From Nocardioides rubriscoriae (GTDB taxonomy: Bacteria; Actinomycetota; Actinomycetes; Propionibacteriales; Nocardioidaceae), in assembly GCF_008087085.1 (NCBI RefSeq), contig NZ_VIYJ01000014.1, positions 1-64,000 on the forward strand: DNA of 64,000 nt. Direction: 5' to 3'. Position numbers and translations under genes: made by a program. Positions 37,604 to 46,056 of the stretch are shown here, in pieces. The notes under the pieces are model-generated. The model ran no database searches, was not told the DNA's origin, and saw only the letters and a list, made by a program, of their open reading frames with translations. Within the stretch, counting starts at the first letter, position 1. Every line of letters starts with the position of its first letter.

Positions 37604-38425
37604 TCAGCGGGCGGCCCCGTGGTAGTCGGTGTCGAGGGTGAACGCCCCGGCCTCGAAGTCGCGTCGCGCACCGCGGTAGAGCCCCAGCCTGAGCTCTGAC
37701 TCGTAGCCCGCGTAGTCGGGCACGCCCAGGTCGCGCGCGACCGCCAGCTCGGCCTCCACGTCGTACGGCACGCGGACGAAGGTCAGGGCGAACGGCGCCG
37801 GGTCGGGCTCGTCGAGGTGGCCCTCGAGCACGCAGTACGACGCCGTCGGGTCGCCCATGGCGTTGCCGGCGCTGCCGGTGTTGAACAGCGTGCGGCCTCG
37901 CAGCTGGGTCTCGTAGAACGGGTCGTGGGTGTCGGCGTAGCCCACGACGTCGGGCTCGGGGGTCTCCCCGACCGCGGAGCGGGTGGCGTCGGTGTTGCGG
38001 AACTGCCCCAGGAACTCCTCCTCGTCCTTGACGTAGCGCACCCGTCGGTGCACGGTCTCGGCGCTGGCGTGCATGAGCCGGACCCGGCGCCCGCTCATCA
38101 GCAGGTCGTGGCAGAACGGCAGCCCCGCGAGCCAGGGGAGCTGGTCGGCGTCGAGCTCGTCGCGCCACCACCGCAGCGGGTCGTCGACACCGACGGGGTG
38201 CTGGTCGGGGTTGCCGACGACGTCGTCCCAGTTGCCGAGGAGGTTGACCTCGCAACGCTCGCGGCACACCGCGACCACGTCGCGGCCGCGTGGGCCCTTG
38301 CCGACGTAGTCCCCGAGGTTGAGGACCCGGGTGATGCCCCGGTCGTCGAGGTCGGCGAGCACGGCCTCGAGCGCCGTGAGGTTGCCGTGGACGTCGGACA
38401 CGAGCGCGATCTGTTCCCGGGACAT
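37604..38425 (-). CDS. Metallophosphoesterase (YfcE/MJ0936-like)
   Basis: This 273-residue protein starts at ATG 38425. The calcineurin-like motifs are clear: SDVHGNLTALEAVL (residues 9-22), LGDYVGKGP, LLGNWDD and a terminal FNTGSAGN. Such enzymes hydrolyse phosphodiesters or phosphomonoesters using two metal ions. It follows hppA on the same strand after a strong hairpin, so it is probably a separate transcription unit. Substrate unknown. Confidence 0.87.
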   Translation of the reverse strand: MSREQIALVSDVHGNLTALEAVLADLDDRGITRVLNLGDYVGKGPRGRDVVAVCRERCEVNLLGNWDDVVGNPDQHPVGVDDPLRWWRDELDADQLPWLAGLPFCHDLLMSGRRVRLMHASAETVHRRVRYVKDEEEFLGQFRNTDATRSAVGETPEPDVVGYADTHDPFYETQLRGRTLFNTGSAGNAMGDPTASYCVLEGHLDEPDPAPFALTFVRVPYDVEAELAVARDLGVPDYAGYESELRLGLYRGARRDFEAGAFTLDTDYHGAAR

Positions 38426-38446
38426 GCCCCGATCCTGCCAAGACGA

Positions 38447-38480
38447 CGCTGACCCGCCGCACAGGTGCGACGGGTCAGCG
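38447..38480 (-). terminator. hppA terminator hairpin
   Basis: CGCTGACCCG (38447-38456) pairs with CGGGTCAGCG (38471-38480), and CGCA (38458-38461) with TGCG (38466-38469) around a CAGG loop. It starts 12 bp after the hppA stop. Confidence 0.75.
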
Positions 38481-38492
38481 TGGTGGTGCGGG

Positions 38493-40814
38493 TCAGGCGG
38501 TGGTGCCGACCACCGGGATCTCGTCACCGATGACCGACTCGCGGCGCTTGGAGACGACGATGACGACCGCGATGATCGCGACCGCGACCAGGGCGATGGC
38601 GATGCGGGCGGCGTCGTTCTTGTCCTCGCCTATGCTCAGGGAGACCACGGCGCTGGCGATGAGCAGCGACACCAGGTTCATGACCTTGATCAGCGGGTTG
38701 ATGGCCGGGCCGGCGGTGTCCTTGAACGGGTCGCCGACGGTGTCACCGATGACGGTGGCGGCGTGGGCCTCGGAGCCCTTGCCGCCGTGGGCGCCGTCCT
38801 CGACGAGCTTCTTGGCGTTGTCCCAGGCCCCACCGGCGTTGGCGAGGAACACCGCCATCAGGGTGCCGGTGCCGATCGCACCGGCCAGGAAGCCGGCCAG
38901 GGCGGTGAAGCCGAGGCCGAAGCCGACGGCGATGGGCGCCATCACGGCCAGGACGCCGGGGGTGATCAGCTCGCGCAGGGAGTCGCGCGTGACGATGTCG
39001 ACGACCTTGCCGTACTCGGGGCGGCCGGTGCCCTCCATGATCCCGGGGATCTCACGGAACTGGCGCCGCACCTCGTAGACCACGGCGCCGGCGGCGCGGG
39101 CGACCGCGTTGATGGCCAGGCCGGAGAACAGGAACACGACGGCCGAGCCGAGCAGCACCCCGACGAGGACGGAGGGGTCGAAGACGAAGAGGCTGAACAG
39201 CTCCTTGGCGTTGCCGGTGTTGAGGATGTCGAGCTCCTCGATGACCGTCGTGGCGTAGGAGCCGAACAGCGCGGTCGCCGCGAGCACGGCGGTGGCGATC
39301 GCGATGCCCTTGGTGATGGCCTTGGTGGTGTTGCCGACGGCGTCGAGGTCGGTGAGGATCTGCGCGCCCGCGGGCGACACGTCGCCCGACATCTCGGCGA
39401 CGCCCTGGGCGTTGTCGGAGACGGGGCCGAAGGTGTCCATCGCGACGATCGAGCCGACGGTGGTCAGCAGGCCGCACCCGGCGAGCGCGACAGCGAACAG
39501 CGAGATGGCCAGGGAGCCGGTGCCGAGCAGGAACGCGCTGAACACGGCCGCACCCAGGACGAGGGTGGTGTAGACCGCCGACTCGAAGCCGACCGAGAGC
39601 CCGGAGAGGATGACGGTCGCGGCCCCGGTGAGCGAGGTCTTGCCGACGTCCTTGACGGGCTTGTACTCGGTGCCGGTGTAGTAGCCGGTGAGGGCGAGGA
39701 TGCCGGCCGCGAGGACGATGCCGATGACGACCGCGATGGAGGCGATCAGGGCCGGGTTGCCGTCGGGCGTGTTGTCCTTGGAGATCAGGTCGAGCGCCGA
39801 GCCCAGCTCGCCGAAGTCGGAGAAGCTCGTGGGCAGGTACAGGAAGGACAGCACCACGCTGGCCACGGCCCCGACGCCCGCGGACATGTAGAAGCCGCGG
39901 TTGATCGTCGACAGGCCGTTGACGCCGGCGGTCGGCTTGGTGATGTAGACGCCGAGCACGGCGGTGAGCGCGCCGATGGCCGGGATCAGCAGCGGGTAGA
40001 CCAGACCCTTGTCGCCGAAGGCCTGCGCGCCGAGGATCAGCGCGGCGACCAGGGTCACGGCGTAGGACTCGAAGAGGTCGGCGGCCATGCCGGCGCAGTC
40101 GCCGACGTTGTCGCCGACGTTGTCGGCGATCGTGGCGGCGTTGCGCGGGTCGTCCTCGGGGATGTTGTTCTCGACCTTGCCGACGAGGTCGGCGCCGACG
40201 TCTGCGGCCTTGGTGAAGATGCCGCCGCCGACCCGCATGAACATGGCGAGCAGGGCCGCGCCGAAGCCGAAGCCCTCGAGCACGTCGGGGGCGTCGCCCT
40301 GGAAGAAGATCACCACGAGGCTCGCGCCGAGCAGGCCCAGGCCCACGGTGAGCATGCCGACCATCGCCCCGGTGCGCAGGCCGATGGTCATGGCCGGCTC
40401 ACGACCGACGGTGTTGGCCGCGGCCGCCACACGCAGGTTGGCCCGCACCGCGAGCGACATGCCGAGGTAGCCGACCGAGGCGGAGAACCCGGCGCCGACC
40501 AGGAAGAAGACCGAGCGGAAGATGCGGACGTGCATCTCGTCGGCCGGCAGGGCCAGCAGGGCGAAGAACGCGACCGCGGCGAACACCCCGAGCGTCTTGA
40601 ACTGCCGCTGGAGGTAGGCGTCGGCGCCTTCCTGGACGGCCTGGGCGATGTTCTTCATGTTGTCGGTGCCCTCGGGGGCCGACATCACCTCGGTCCGGAA
40701 GACGAACGCCATCCCGAGCGCACCGAGTGCGATCAGGGCGACGACGATGACCAGGACCAGGTTGCCGCCAGAGACATCGACACCATCAACGGCTGCGGGA
40801 ACGATCCCGGCCAT
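38493..40814 (-). CDS. hppA: Membrane-bound proton-translocating pyrophosphatase
   Basis: This 773-residue polytopic protein is full length for H+-PPase. It has the pyrophosphate-binding motif DVGADLVGKVE, the acidic DNVGDNVGDCAGMAADLFESY, and many membrane helices. The sequence GNTTKAITKG carries Lys at the position that marks K+-independent H+-pumping forms. It couples PPi hydrolysis to proton export. The ribosome site GGAGG precedes ATG 40814. It sits next to bldG, as in other actinomycetes. Confidence 0.94.
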   Translation of the reverse strand: MAGIVPAAVDGVDVSGGNLVLVIVVALIALGALGMAFVFRTEVMSAPEGTDNMKNIAQAVQEGADAYLQRQFKTLGVFAAVAFFALLALPADEMHVRIFRSVFFLVGAGFSASVGYLGMSLAVRANLRVAAAANTVGREPAMTIGLRTGAMVGMLTVGLGLLGASLVVIFFQGDAPDVLEGFGFGAALLAMFMRVGGGIFTKAADVGADLVGKVENNIPEDDPRNAATIADNVGDNVGDCAGMAADLFESYAVTLVAALILGAQAFGDKGLVYPLLIPAIGALTAVLGVYITKPTAGVNGLSTINRGFYMSAGVGAVASVVLSFLYLPTSFSDFGELGSALDLISKDNTPDGNPALIASIAVVIGIVLAAGILALTGYYTGTEYKPVKDVGKTSLTGAATVILSGLSVGFESAVYTTLVLGAAVFSAFLLGTGSLAISLFAVALAGCGLLTTVGSIVAMDTFGPVSDNAQGVAEMSGDVSPAGAQILTDLDAVGNTTKAITKGIAIATAVLAATALFGSYATTVIEELDILNTGNAKELFSLFVFDPSVLVGVLLGSAVVFLFSGLAINAVARAAGAVVYEVRRQFREIPGIMEGTGRPEYGKVVDIVTRDSLRELITPGVLAVMAPIAVGFGLGFTALAGFLAGAIGTGTLMAVFLANAGGAWDNAKKLVEDGAHGGKGSEAHAATVIGDTVGDPFKDTAGPAINPLIKVMNLVSLLIASAVVSLSIGEDKNDAARIAIALVAVAIIAVVIVVSKRRESVIGDEIPVVGTTA

Positions 40815-40988
40815 GTTTCCTCCTGCGTGGGTAGGCGTGCGCCGCCCGGGTCGATGTGACCCAGGTCATGTTCGGAACGAGCCGGAGTTTACGCACGGGA
40901 GAGCCCCACGAGGACAGGGGGTGTGACGTGGACCACGCTTCGGACGCCGGTGGCCCGTGGCCTGGCCGCACCCGGGCCCGCGACGCTG

Positions 40989-41012
40989 CCGGTCCCCTTC
41001 GGGGTGGACCGG
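40989..41012 (-). terminator. bldG terminator hairpin
   Basis: CCGGTCC (40989-40995) pairs with GGACCGG (41006-41012) around CCTTCGGGG, about 20 bp after the bldG stop. The remainder of 40815-41032 contains the hppA leader, including TGACC-CA-GGTCA (40857-40868), a possible operator, and no gene. Confidence 0.6.
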
Positions 41013-41032
41013 ACCAGGGGTGGAGCGGCGGG

Positions 41033-41371
41033 TCAGGCCTGGGCGAGCGCGGCCTCGGCCGACTCGTGGATGACGAAGACCTTCGCCAGCCCGGTGATGC
41101 GGAAGATCTTGAGCAGCCGGTCCTGGTTGCAGACCAGGCTGAGCGACCCGTCGTGGGCGCGCACCTTCTTCAGCCCGCCGACCAGGACCCCGAGACCGGT
41201 GGAGTCGAGGAACTCGACCGCCTCCATGTCGACGACGAGGTGGTAGGTGCCCGCGGCGACCAGCTCGGTGATCTTGTCGCGCAGCTTGGGAGCCGTGTAG
41301 ACATCGATCTCGCCGCCGACGGCGACGATCGTCCGCCCGTCGACGTCGCGCGTCTCAAGACTCAGGTCCAC
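41033..41371 (-). CDS. bldG: Anti-sigma factor antagonist, BldG-like STAS protein
   Basis: This 112-residue STAS protein starts at GTG 41371 (GGGAG upstream). The core GGEIDVYTAPKLRDKI and FLDSTGLGVLVGGLKKVRAHDGSL is very close to Streptomyces BldG as I remember it. The phosphorylatable residue is S57 (FLDS57TG), the same number as in BldG. It would bind anti-sigma factors when unphosphorylated and free stress or developmental sigma factors. The partner anti-sigma gene that follows bldG in Streptomyces is absent here; hppA is next. Confidence 0.87.
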   Translation of the reverse strand: MDLSLETRDVDGRTIVAVGGEIDVYTAPKLRDKITELVAAGTYHLVVDMEAVEFLDSTGLGVLVGGLKKVRAHDGSLSLVCNQDRLLKIFRITGLAKVFVIHESAEAALAQA

Positions 41372-41546
41372 GTGTTCTCCCGGAAGAGGGTGTAGCAGGG
41401 CTGGAACATCAAACCATGCGGTTCGCGGTGGCGCACACGCGATGGCGAAGCCACGTCGACCGAGCGGTGACAGAGGTGGCAGAGCAGTGATGGCACGGTG
41501 GCGGCACGCCGGGAACGTGTCCCCGGGTTGTGCCACCATCGCGAGC

Positions 41547-43943
41547 ATGTCCACCGCAGCCGCCGCCACCTCCCACGGCAGCGGCGCCGTCGGGCGGCAG
41601 TCGGTGGCCGCCCTGGTGTCCCGGTTGGCCTCCGTGCCCGGTCGCGAGGGCCGGCTCACCCACCTCGACGTGCGTCCCGCGCGGGCGGCCGAGTCCGTGC
41701 CCTGGCCGGCCTGGGTCGATCCGGCGCTCGTCGCGGCGCAGGAGGCGCGCGGCATCACCCGCCCGTGGTCGCACCAGGCGGCCGCGGCCGACGCGGCCTG
41801 GGCCGGCCGGCACGTGGTGGTGTCGACCGGCACGGCGTCCGGCAAGTCCCTGGCCTACCAGCTGCCGGCGCTCACCGCCGCCGCCGCGGGCCGCCGCGAG
41901 CGCGGACGACGCGGCGCGAGCACGCTCTACCTCTCCCCCACCAAGGCGCTGGCCCACGACCAGCTCGAGTCGCTCCTGGCGCTGCACCTCGACACCCGCA
42001 TCACCACCTGCGACGGCGACAGCAGCCGCGACGAGCGCGACTGGGCGCGGGCCCACGCCGAGTACCTCCTCACCAACCCCGACATGCTGCACCGCTCGAT
42101 CCTCCCCGGCCACGAGCGGTGGGCGGGGTTCCTGGGCTCGGTGCGCTACGTGGTGGTCGACGAGTGCCACCACTACCGGGGGGTCTTCGGCGCCCACGTC
42201 GCCCACGTGCTGCGTCGGCTCCGACGGGTCTGCGCGGCGTACGGCGCCACGCCGACGTTCGTCCTCGCCTCGGCCACGACCGCCGAGCCCGCCGCCACCG
42301 CCGCGCGGCTCACGGGCCTCGACGTCGAGGCCGTCACCGACGACGGGTCGCCCCGCGGCGAGGTCACCCTGGCGCTGTGGGAGCCGCCCCTGACCTCCTT
42401 CACCGGCGAGAACGGCGCCCCGGTCCGGCGCGCCGCGACGTCCGAGGCCGCCGACCTGCTGGCCGACCTGGTCGCCGAGGACGTGCACACGCTGGCCTTC
42501 GTCCGCTCGCGCCGTGGGGTCGAGCAGGTGGCGCTCACCGCCGCGGCCCTGCTCGAGGAGGTCGACCCACGGCTGGCCGGCCGGGTCGCGGCCTACCGCG
42601 GGGGCTACCTGCCCGAGGAGCGCCGCGCCCTCGAGGCGGCGCTGCGCCGCGGCGACCTGGTCGGGCTGGCGGCCACCAACGCCCTCGAGCTCGGCATCGA
42701 CGTGAGCGGGCTCGACGCCGTCATCATCGCGGGGTTCCCCGGCACCCGCGCCGCGCTCTGGCAGCAGGTCGGCCGGGCGGGGCGGGGCGCCCAGGACGCC
42801 CTCGGGGTGCTGATCGCGCGCGACGACCCGCTCGACACCTACCTGGTGCACCACCCCGACGTGCTGCTGGGCCGACCGGTCGAGGCGCACGTCTTCGACC
42901 CCGACAACCCCCACGTGATGGGACCGCACCTGTGCGCGGCGGCCCAGGAGCGTCCGCTCACCGAGGACGACCTGCCCCTCTTCGGGGCCGGTGCCGCCCG
43001 GGTCGTCGAGGCGCTGGTCCGGGCGGGGCTGCTGCGCCGACGGGCGCGCGGCTGGTTCTGGACCGACCGGCGTCGCGCCGCCGACCTCACCGACATCCGC
43101 AGCACCGGGGGCGCCGCGGTGGCGCTGGTCGAGACCGGCACCGGACGCGTCGTCGGCACCGTCGACGCCGGTCGCGCCCACGGCACCGCGCACACCGGTG
43201 CGGTCTACCTCCACCAGGGCGACACCTGGGTCGTGGAGTCGCTCGACCTCGACGAGCGCGTGGCGAGCATCGTGCGCAGCGACCCGGGCTACACGACCAC
43301 CGCCCGCGAGGTCACCGACATCACCATCCGGGCCGAGCGCGAGCACCGCACGTGGGGGCGTTGCCGCCTGTCGTTCGGCGACGTCGAGGTGTCGCACCAG
43401 GTCGTCTCCTACCTCAAGCGCAGCCAGCCGTCGGGCGAGGTGGTGGGCGAGGTGCCGCTCGACCTGCCCGCCCGGTCGCTGGCGACGGCCGCCGTGTGGT
43501 GGACCGTGCCCGACGACGTGCTCGTCGACGCCGGCCTCGTCGGGCCGGCCGCCGACGACCTCGACCTCCCCGGGGCCGCCCACGCCGCCGAGCACTGCTC
43601 GATCGGCCTGCTCCCGCTGGTCGCCACCTGCGACCGCTGGGACATCGGCGGTGTCTCCACCGCACGCCACGCCGACACCGGGGTGTTGACCGTCTTCGTC
43701 CACGACGGCCAGCAGGGCGGGGCCGGTTTCGCCGAGCGCGGCTACCGCGCCGCGCGCCGGTGGCTGGGCGCGACCCGCGAGACCATCGCATCGTGCGAGT
43801 GCGAGCACGGCTGCCCCTCGTGCGTGCAGTCACCCAAGTGCGGCAACCAGAACAACCCCCTCGACAAGCCCGGGGCCCTGCGGCTGCTCGACGTGCTGCT
43901 CGCGCAGGCCGACGACGACCCTGACGAGGCTCCCACGCGCTAA
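41547..43943 (+). CDS. DEAD/DEAH-box helicase with C-terminal Zn-binding domain (YprA/MrfA-like)
   Basis: This 798-residue superfamily 2 helicase starts at ATG 41547. Walker A is STGTASGKSLAYQ, the DExH box is VVVDECHHYRG, motif III is SATTAEP and motif VI is QVGRAGRGAQ. The C-terminal MrfA/DUF1998-type domain ends with four cysteines (CECEHGCPSCVQSPKCG). Bacillus MrfA unwinds DNA 3'-5' in repair of mitomycin adducts. It is divergent from bldG across 175 bp. I see no palindromic SOS box in that gap. Confidence 0.88.
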   Translation: MSTAAAATSHGSGAVGRQSVAALVSRLASVPGREGRLTHLDVRPARAAESVPWPAWVDPALVAAQEARGITRPWSHQAAAADAAWAGRHVVVSTGTASGKSLAYQLPALTAAAAGRRERGRRGASTLYLSPTKALAHDQLESLLALHLDTRITTCDGDSSRDERDWARAHAEYLLTNPDMLHRSILPGHERWAGFLGSVRYVVVDECHHYRGVFGAHVAHVLRRLRRVCAAYGATPTFVLASATTAEPAATAARLTGLDVEAVTDDGSPRGEVTLALWEPPLTSFTGENGAPVRRAATSEAADLLADLVAEDVHTLAFVRSRRGVEQVALTAAALLEEVDPRLAGRVAAYRGGYLPEERRALEAALRRGDLVGLAATNALELGIDVSGLDAVIIAGFPGTRAALWQQVGRAGRGAQDALGVLIARDDPLDTYLVHHPDVLLGRPVEAHVFDPDNPHVMGPHLCAAAQERPLTEDDLPLFGAGAARVVEALVRAGLLRRRARGWFWTDRRRAADLTDIRSTGGAAVALVETGTGRVVGTVDAGRAHGTAHTGAVYLHQGDTWVVESLDLDERVASIVRSDPGYTTTAREVTDITIRAEREHRTWGRCRLSFGDVEVSHQVVSYLKRSQPSGEVVGEVPLDLPARSLATAAVWWTVPDDVLVDAGLVGPAADDLDLPGAAHAAEHCSIGLLPLVATCDRWDIGGVSTARHADTGVLTVFVHDGQQGGAGFAERGYRAARRWLGATRETIASCECEHGCPSCVQSPKCGNQNNPLDKPGALRLLDVLLAQADDDPDEAPTR

Positions 43944-43952
43944 CCTGCGCGC

Positions 43953-44252
43953 ATGTTGCTCCTGGGCCTGGTCCTCATCGCCGTCGGTGCCGTGCTGGTG
44001 ATCGGTGGCGTCTTCGCCGCGGAGATCACCGGCGGGCAGGCCGAGTTCATGGGCATCGACGTCAGCCCGATGGCGCTGTTCCTGCTGGGCACGGCCGCCG
44101 GCGTGTGCGTGCTGCTCGGCCTGTCCTTGGTCCGGTTCGGCGCCCGACGCGAGCTGCGGCAGCGCAAGGAGCGCAAGAGCATCGACGAGCTGTCGCAGAA
44201 GCTCGACCGGGCCGAGGCCGAGCGGCGTCGCGACATCGACGACGAGCGCTGA
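43953..44252 (+). CDS. Small two-helix membrane protein with basic coiled-coil tail
   Basis: This 99-residue protein has two hydrophobic helices (LLLGLVLIAVGAVLVIGGVF and ALFLLGTAAGVCVLLGLSLV) and a charged C-terminal helix (RELRQRKERKSIDELSQKLDRAEAERRRDIDDER) predicted as coiled coil. It lies 9 bp after the helicase gene, so it is probably co-transcribed. No family recognised beyond a general actinobacterial small membrane protein. Confidence 0.75.
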   Translation: MLLLGLVLIAVGAVLVIGGVFAAEITGGQAEFMGIDVSPMALFLLGTAAGVCVLLGLSLVRFGARRELRQRKERKSIDELSQKLDRAEAERRRDIDDER

Positions 44253-44271
44253 CCTCGGCCCGACCCCTGCC

Positions 44272-44631
44272 TCAGCCGGGTCCGGCGCGGGCCTCGGCCT
44301 CCAGGTCGCCGGACTGGCCGAGCCAACGAGGGCCCTCGACCCGGACCTTGACCCGGACCTCACGTCCGCTGACCGAGCACGCCGTCACCTCGGCGCCGTT
44401 GGCTGCGGCGAGGGCGCCGGCCGCCGCACAGCCGTCGCCCCGGTCGGCCAGCGCCCGGGCCCCCGCCAGCGCCGCCAGGTCGGCCGCCGCCTGGGCGGTG
44501 CGGTGGTCGACGACCAGGGCCGACACCACCGACAGCGCCGCGCCGACGAGCACCAGCATCCCGGCCAGGGCGAGCGTGAGCACGGTGGCGGCTCCCCGCT
44601 CGCCCTGCTCGCCGCTCCGGCGACGGGTCAC
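44272..44631 (-). CDS. TadG-like / Rv3654c-like pseudopilin
   Basis: This 119-residue protein (GTG 44631) has a short basic N-terminus ending in RGAATVLTLALAGMLVLVGAALSVVSALVVDHRTAQAAADLAALAGA, the pattern of Flp-pilus assembly TadG-type proteins. It has a prepilin-like cleavage site but no Glu at +5, so it is probably a minor pseudopilin. Two cysteines follow (GCAAAGA, ACSVSG). It is the last gene of the tad operon and overlaps TadE by GTGA. Confidence 0.8.
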   Translation of the reverse strand: MTRRRSGEQGERGAATVLTLALAGMLVLVGAALSVVSALVVDHRTAQAAADLAALAGARALADRGDGCAAAGALAAANGAEVTACSVSGREVRVKVRVEGPRWLGQSGDLEAEARAGPG

Positions 44632-44993
44632 GGGTCGTCCTCGGCCAGGGCGACCGCCTGTGCGTGCACGGTGACCGACGGCAGGAAGCTGAACAGTCCA
44701 CCGGGACCCTCGACCTCGGCCGACGCGGTGGCGACGACGCGCTCGCCCGACGTGGTGACCGTGACCCGGGCACCGGCGGGCGCCACCTGCTCGCCCGCCG
44801 CGACCGCGGCCCCGGTGTCGTCGCCACGGGCCAGGGCCCGGGCGGTCTCGCGGGCGGCATCGACGGTGCGGACCTGGGCGGCGCCGACCGACAACAACCA
44901 CACCAGGCCGACCGTGACCGCCAGCAGCAGCGGCAGGGCCATCGCGAGCTCGGCGGTCACCGCACCACGCTGGTCGCGGCGCCGCCGGGTCAC
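44628..44993 (-). CDS. TadE family pseudopilin
   Basis: This 121-residue protein starts at GTG 44993. The sequence DQRGAVTAELAMALPLLLAVTVGLVWLLSV shows a type IVb prepilin leader with cleavage after Gly and Glu at +5 (AVTAE), then a hydrophobic helix and a small globular domain. TadE is a minor pilin needed for Flp pilus assembly. It overlaps both neighbours by 4 bp. Confidence 0.87.
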   Translation of the reverse strand: MTRRRRDQRGAVTAELAMALPLLLAVTVGLVWLLSVGAAQVRTVDAARETARALARGDDTGAAVAAGEQVAPAGARVTVTTSGERVVATASAEVEGPGGLFSFLPSVTVHAQAVALAEDDP

Positions 44994-45187
44994 CCGATGC
45001 CCAGCAGCCCGAGGACGTGGTCGAACAGCGTCTTGAGCAGCTTGTCGCCGAACCCGCCGGTCAGCAGCTGGTAGAGCAGGCCGGCGAGCCCGGCCCCGGC
45101 GGCGGTGCCGACGGCGTACTCGGCGGTGGTGATGCCGCGGTCGTCGCGGCGGGTCGGACGGAGGCGGCGGGTCAGGTGACGCGGCAT
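44990..45187 (-). CDS. DUF4244 family Flp-like major pilin
   Basis: This 65-residue protein (ATG 45187, AAGGGA upstream) reads RRDDRGITTAEYAVGTAAGAGLAGLLYQLL. That is the class IVb pilin cleavage site G/ITTAEY with Glu at +5 and Tyr at +6 and one hydrophobic helix. It matches DUF4244, the pilin-like protein of actinobacterial tad loci. It is set apart from tadC by 143 bp containing two hairpins, suggesting separate or higher expression. No prepilin peptidase is in the window. Confidence 0.87.
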   Translation of the reverse strand: MPRHLTRRLRPTRRDDRGITTAEYAVGTAAGAGLAGLLYQLLTGGFGDKLLKTLFDHVLGLLGIG

Positions 45188-45207
45188 GGGTGGTTCCCTT
45201 CGTGGTG

Positions 45208-45250
45208 GGGCCGCCCGGTGCGGCCCGCGGCCAGAAGACTGCGGGCCGCG
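45208..45250 (-). promoter_or_regulatory. Two adjacent hairpins in the tadC-pilin gap
   Basis: GGGCCGC (45208-45214) pairs with GCGGCCC (45220-45226), and CGCGGCC (45226-45232) with GGCCGCG (45244-45250). They share one base, and both precede the pilin start. They could end part of the upstream message, protect a processed pilin transcript, or form an attenuator. Confidence 0.45.
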
Positions 45251-45330
45251 GCGGACGTCTCGCGACCGACGACGACGGGTCTGTGGAGGACCGGTGGCAT
45301 CGGTTCGGTGTGGACGACTCCGGGCCCTCC

Positions 45331-46056
45331 TCACCACGCGATCGAGCCCAGCAGCCCGGCCACGAGCGGCACGATCCCGATCAGCACGAACGCGGGCAGC
45401 AGGCACAGCCCGAGCGGCACCGCGGCCTTGACCCCGACCGCCCGGGCGCGGTCCTCGACCGTGGCGCGGGCGCGGCGGGCCAGGTCGTCGGCGAGGCGCT
45501 CGACCGCGGGCACGACGGCGGAGCCGGTGTCGTGGGCGCGGGCCATGGTGCGCCCGAGCGGGGCGAGGTCGGGGTCGGCGGCGAGGTCGGTCCACACCGT
45601 CGCCGCCGGTACGCCGAGCGCGAGGCGGGCCACGACCGGCCCGAGCCGGTCGGCGGCGGCACCGGGCAGGGCCCGGGCGACCAGCACGACCGCGTCGGCT
45701 GGTGCGGCGCCGGAGCGCAGGGCCGCGCCGAGGAGCGCGACGACCGCGGGCAGGTCACGACGTACGTCGGCTCGCGCCCGGCGGGCGGCCGGCGTCTCGG
45801 CGCGCCCGATGACGACCCACACCCCGAGCCCGGCACCCGCCGCCGCGACGAGGCCGGCCGGCCCGCCGACGAACGTGCCTCCCGCGGCCGCGGCCAGCAA
45901 CGACCACACGGCACGGTGGCGACGCAGCCAGCCGACCTCGACGACCGGGGCCGCGAGCGTGGGCGCGGCGGGCGGTGGCAGCCGGGCGCGTGGCGGCACC
46001 ACCAGCGCCACGGCGAGCGCGGCCGACGCGGCGGCGAGGAGGTGGAGGGCGTTCAC
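45331..46056 (-). CDS. tadC: TadC-like type II/IV secretion F-domain membrane protein
   Basis: This 241-residue protein starts at GTG 46056. Two N-terminal membrane segments, a cytoplasmic T2SSF domain (RRDLPAVVALLGAALRSGAAPADAV, TMARAHDTGSAVVPAVERLADDLARRAR) and C-terminal helices (PLGLCLLPAFVLIGIVPLVAGLLGS) identify it as TadC. With TadB it forms the inner-membrane platform for pilus assembly. Overlap with tadB is GTGA. Confidence 0.85.
   Translation of the reverse strand: MNALHLLAAASAALAVALVVPPRARLPPPAAPTLAAPVVEVGWLRRHRAVWSLLAAAAGGTFVGGPAGLVAAAGAGLGVWVVIGRAETPAARRARADVRRDLPAVVALLGAALRSGAAPADAVVLVARALPGAAADRLGPVVARLALGVPAATVWTDLAADPDLAPLGRTMARAHDTGSAVVPAVERLADDLARRARATVEDRARAVGVKAAVPLGLCLLPAFVLIGIVPLVAGLLGSIAW

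Noticed and set aside
38319..40859. 846-codon plus-strand frame opposite hppA, and similar frames over 4303-5817 and 41409-43808
   Set aside because: Translations are Asp/His/Gly/Arg-rich shadows of strongly recognised genes on the other strand.
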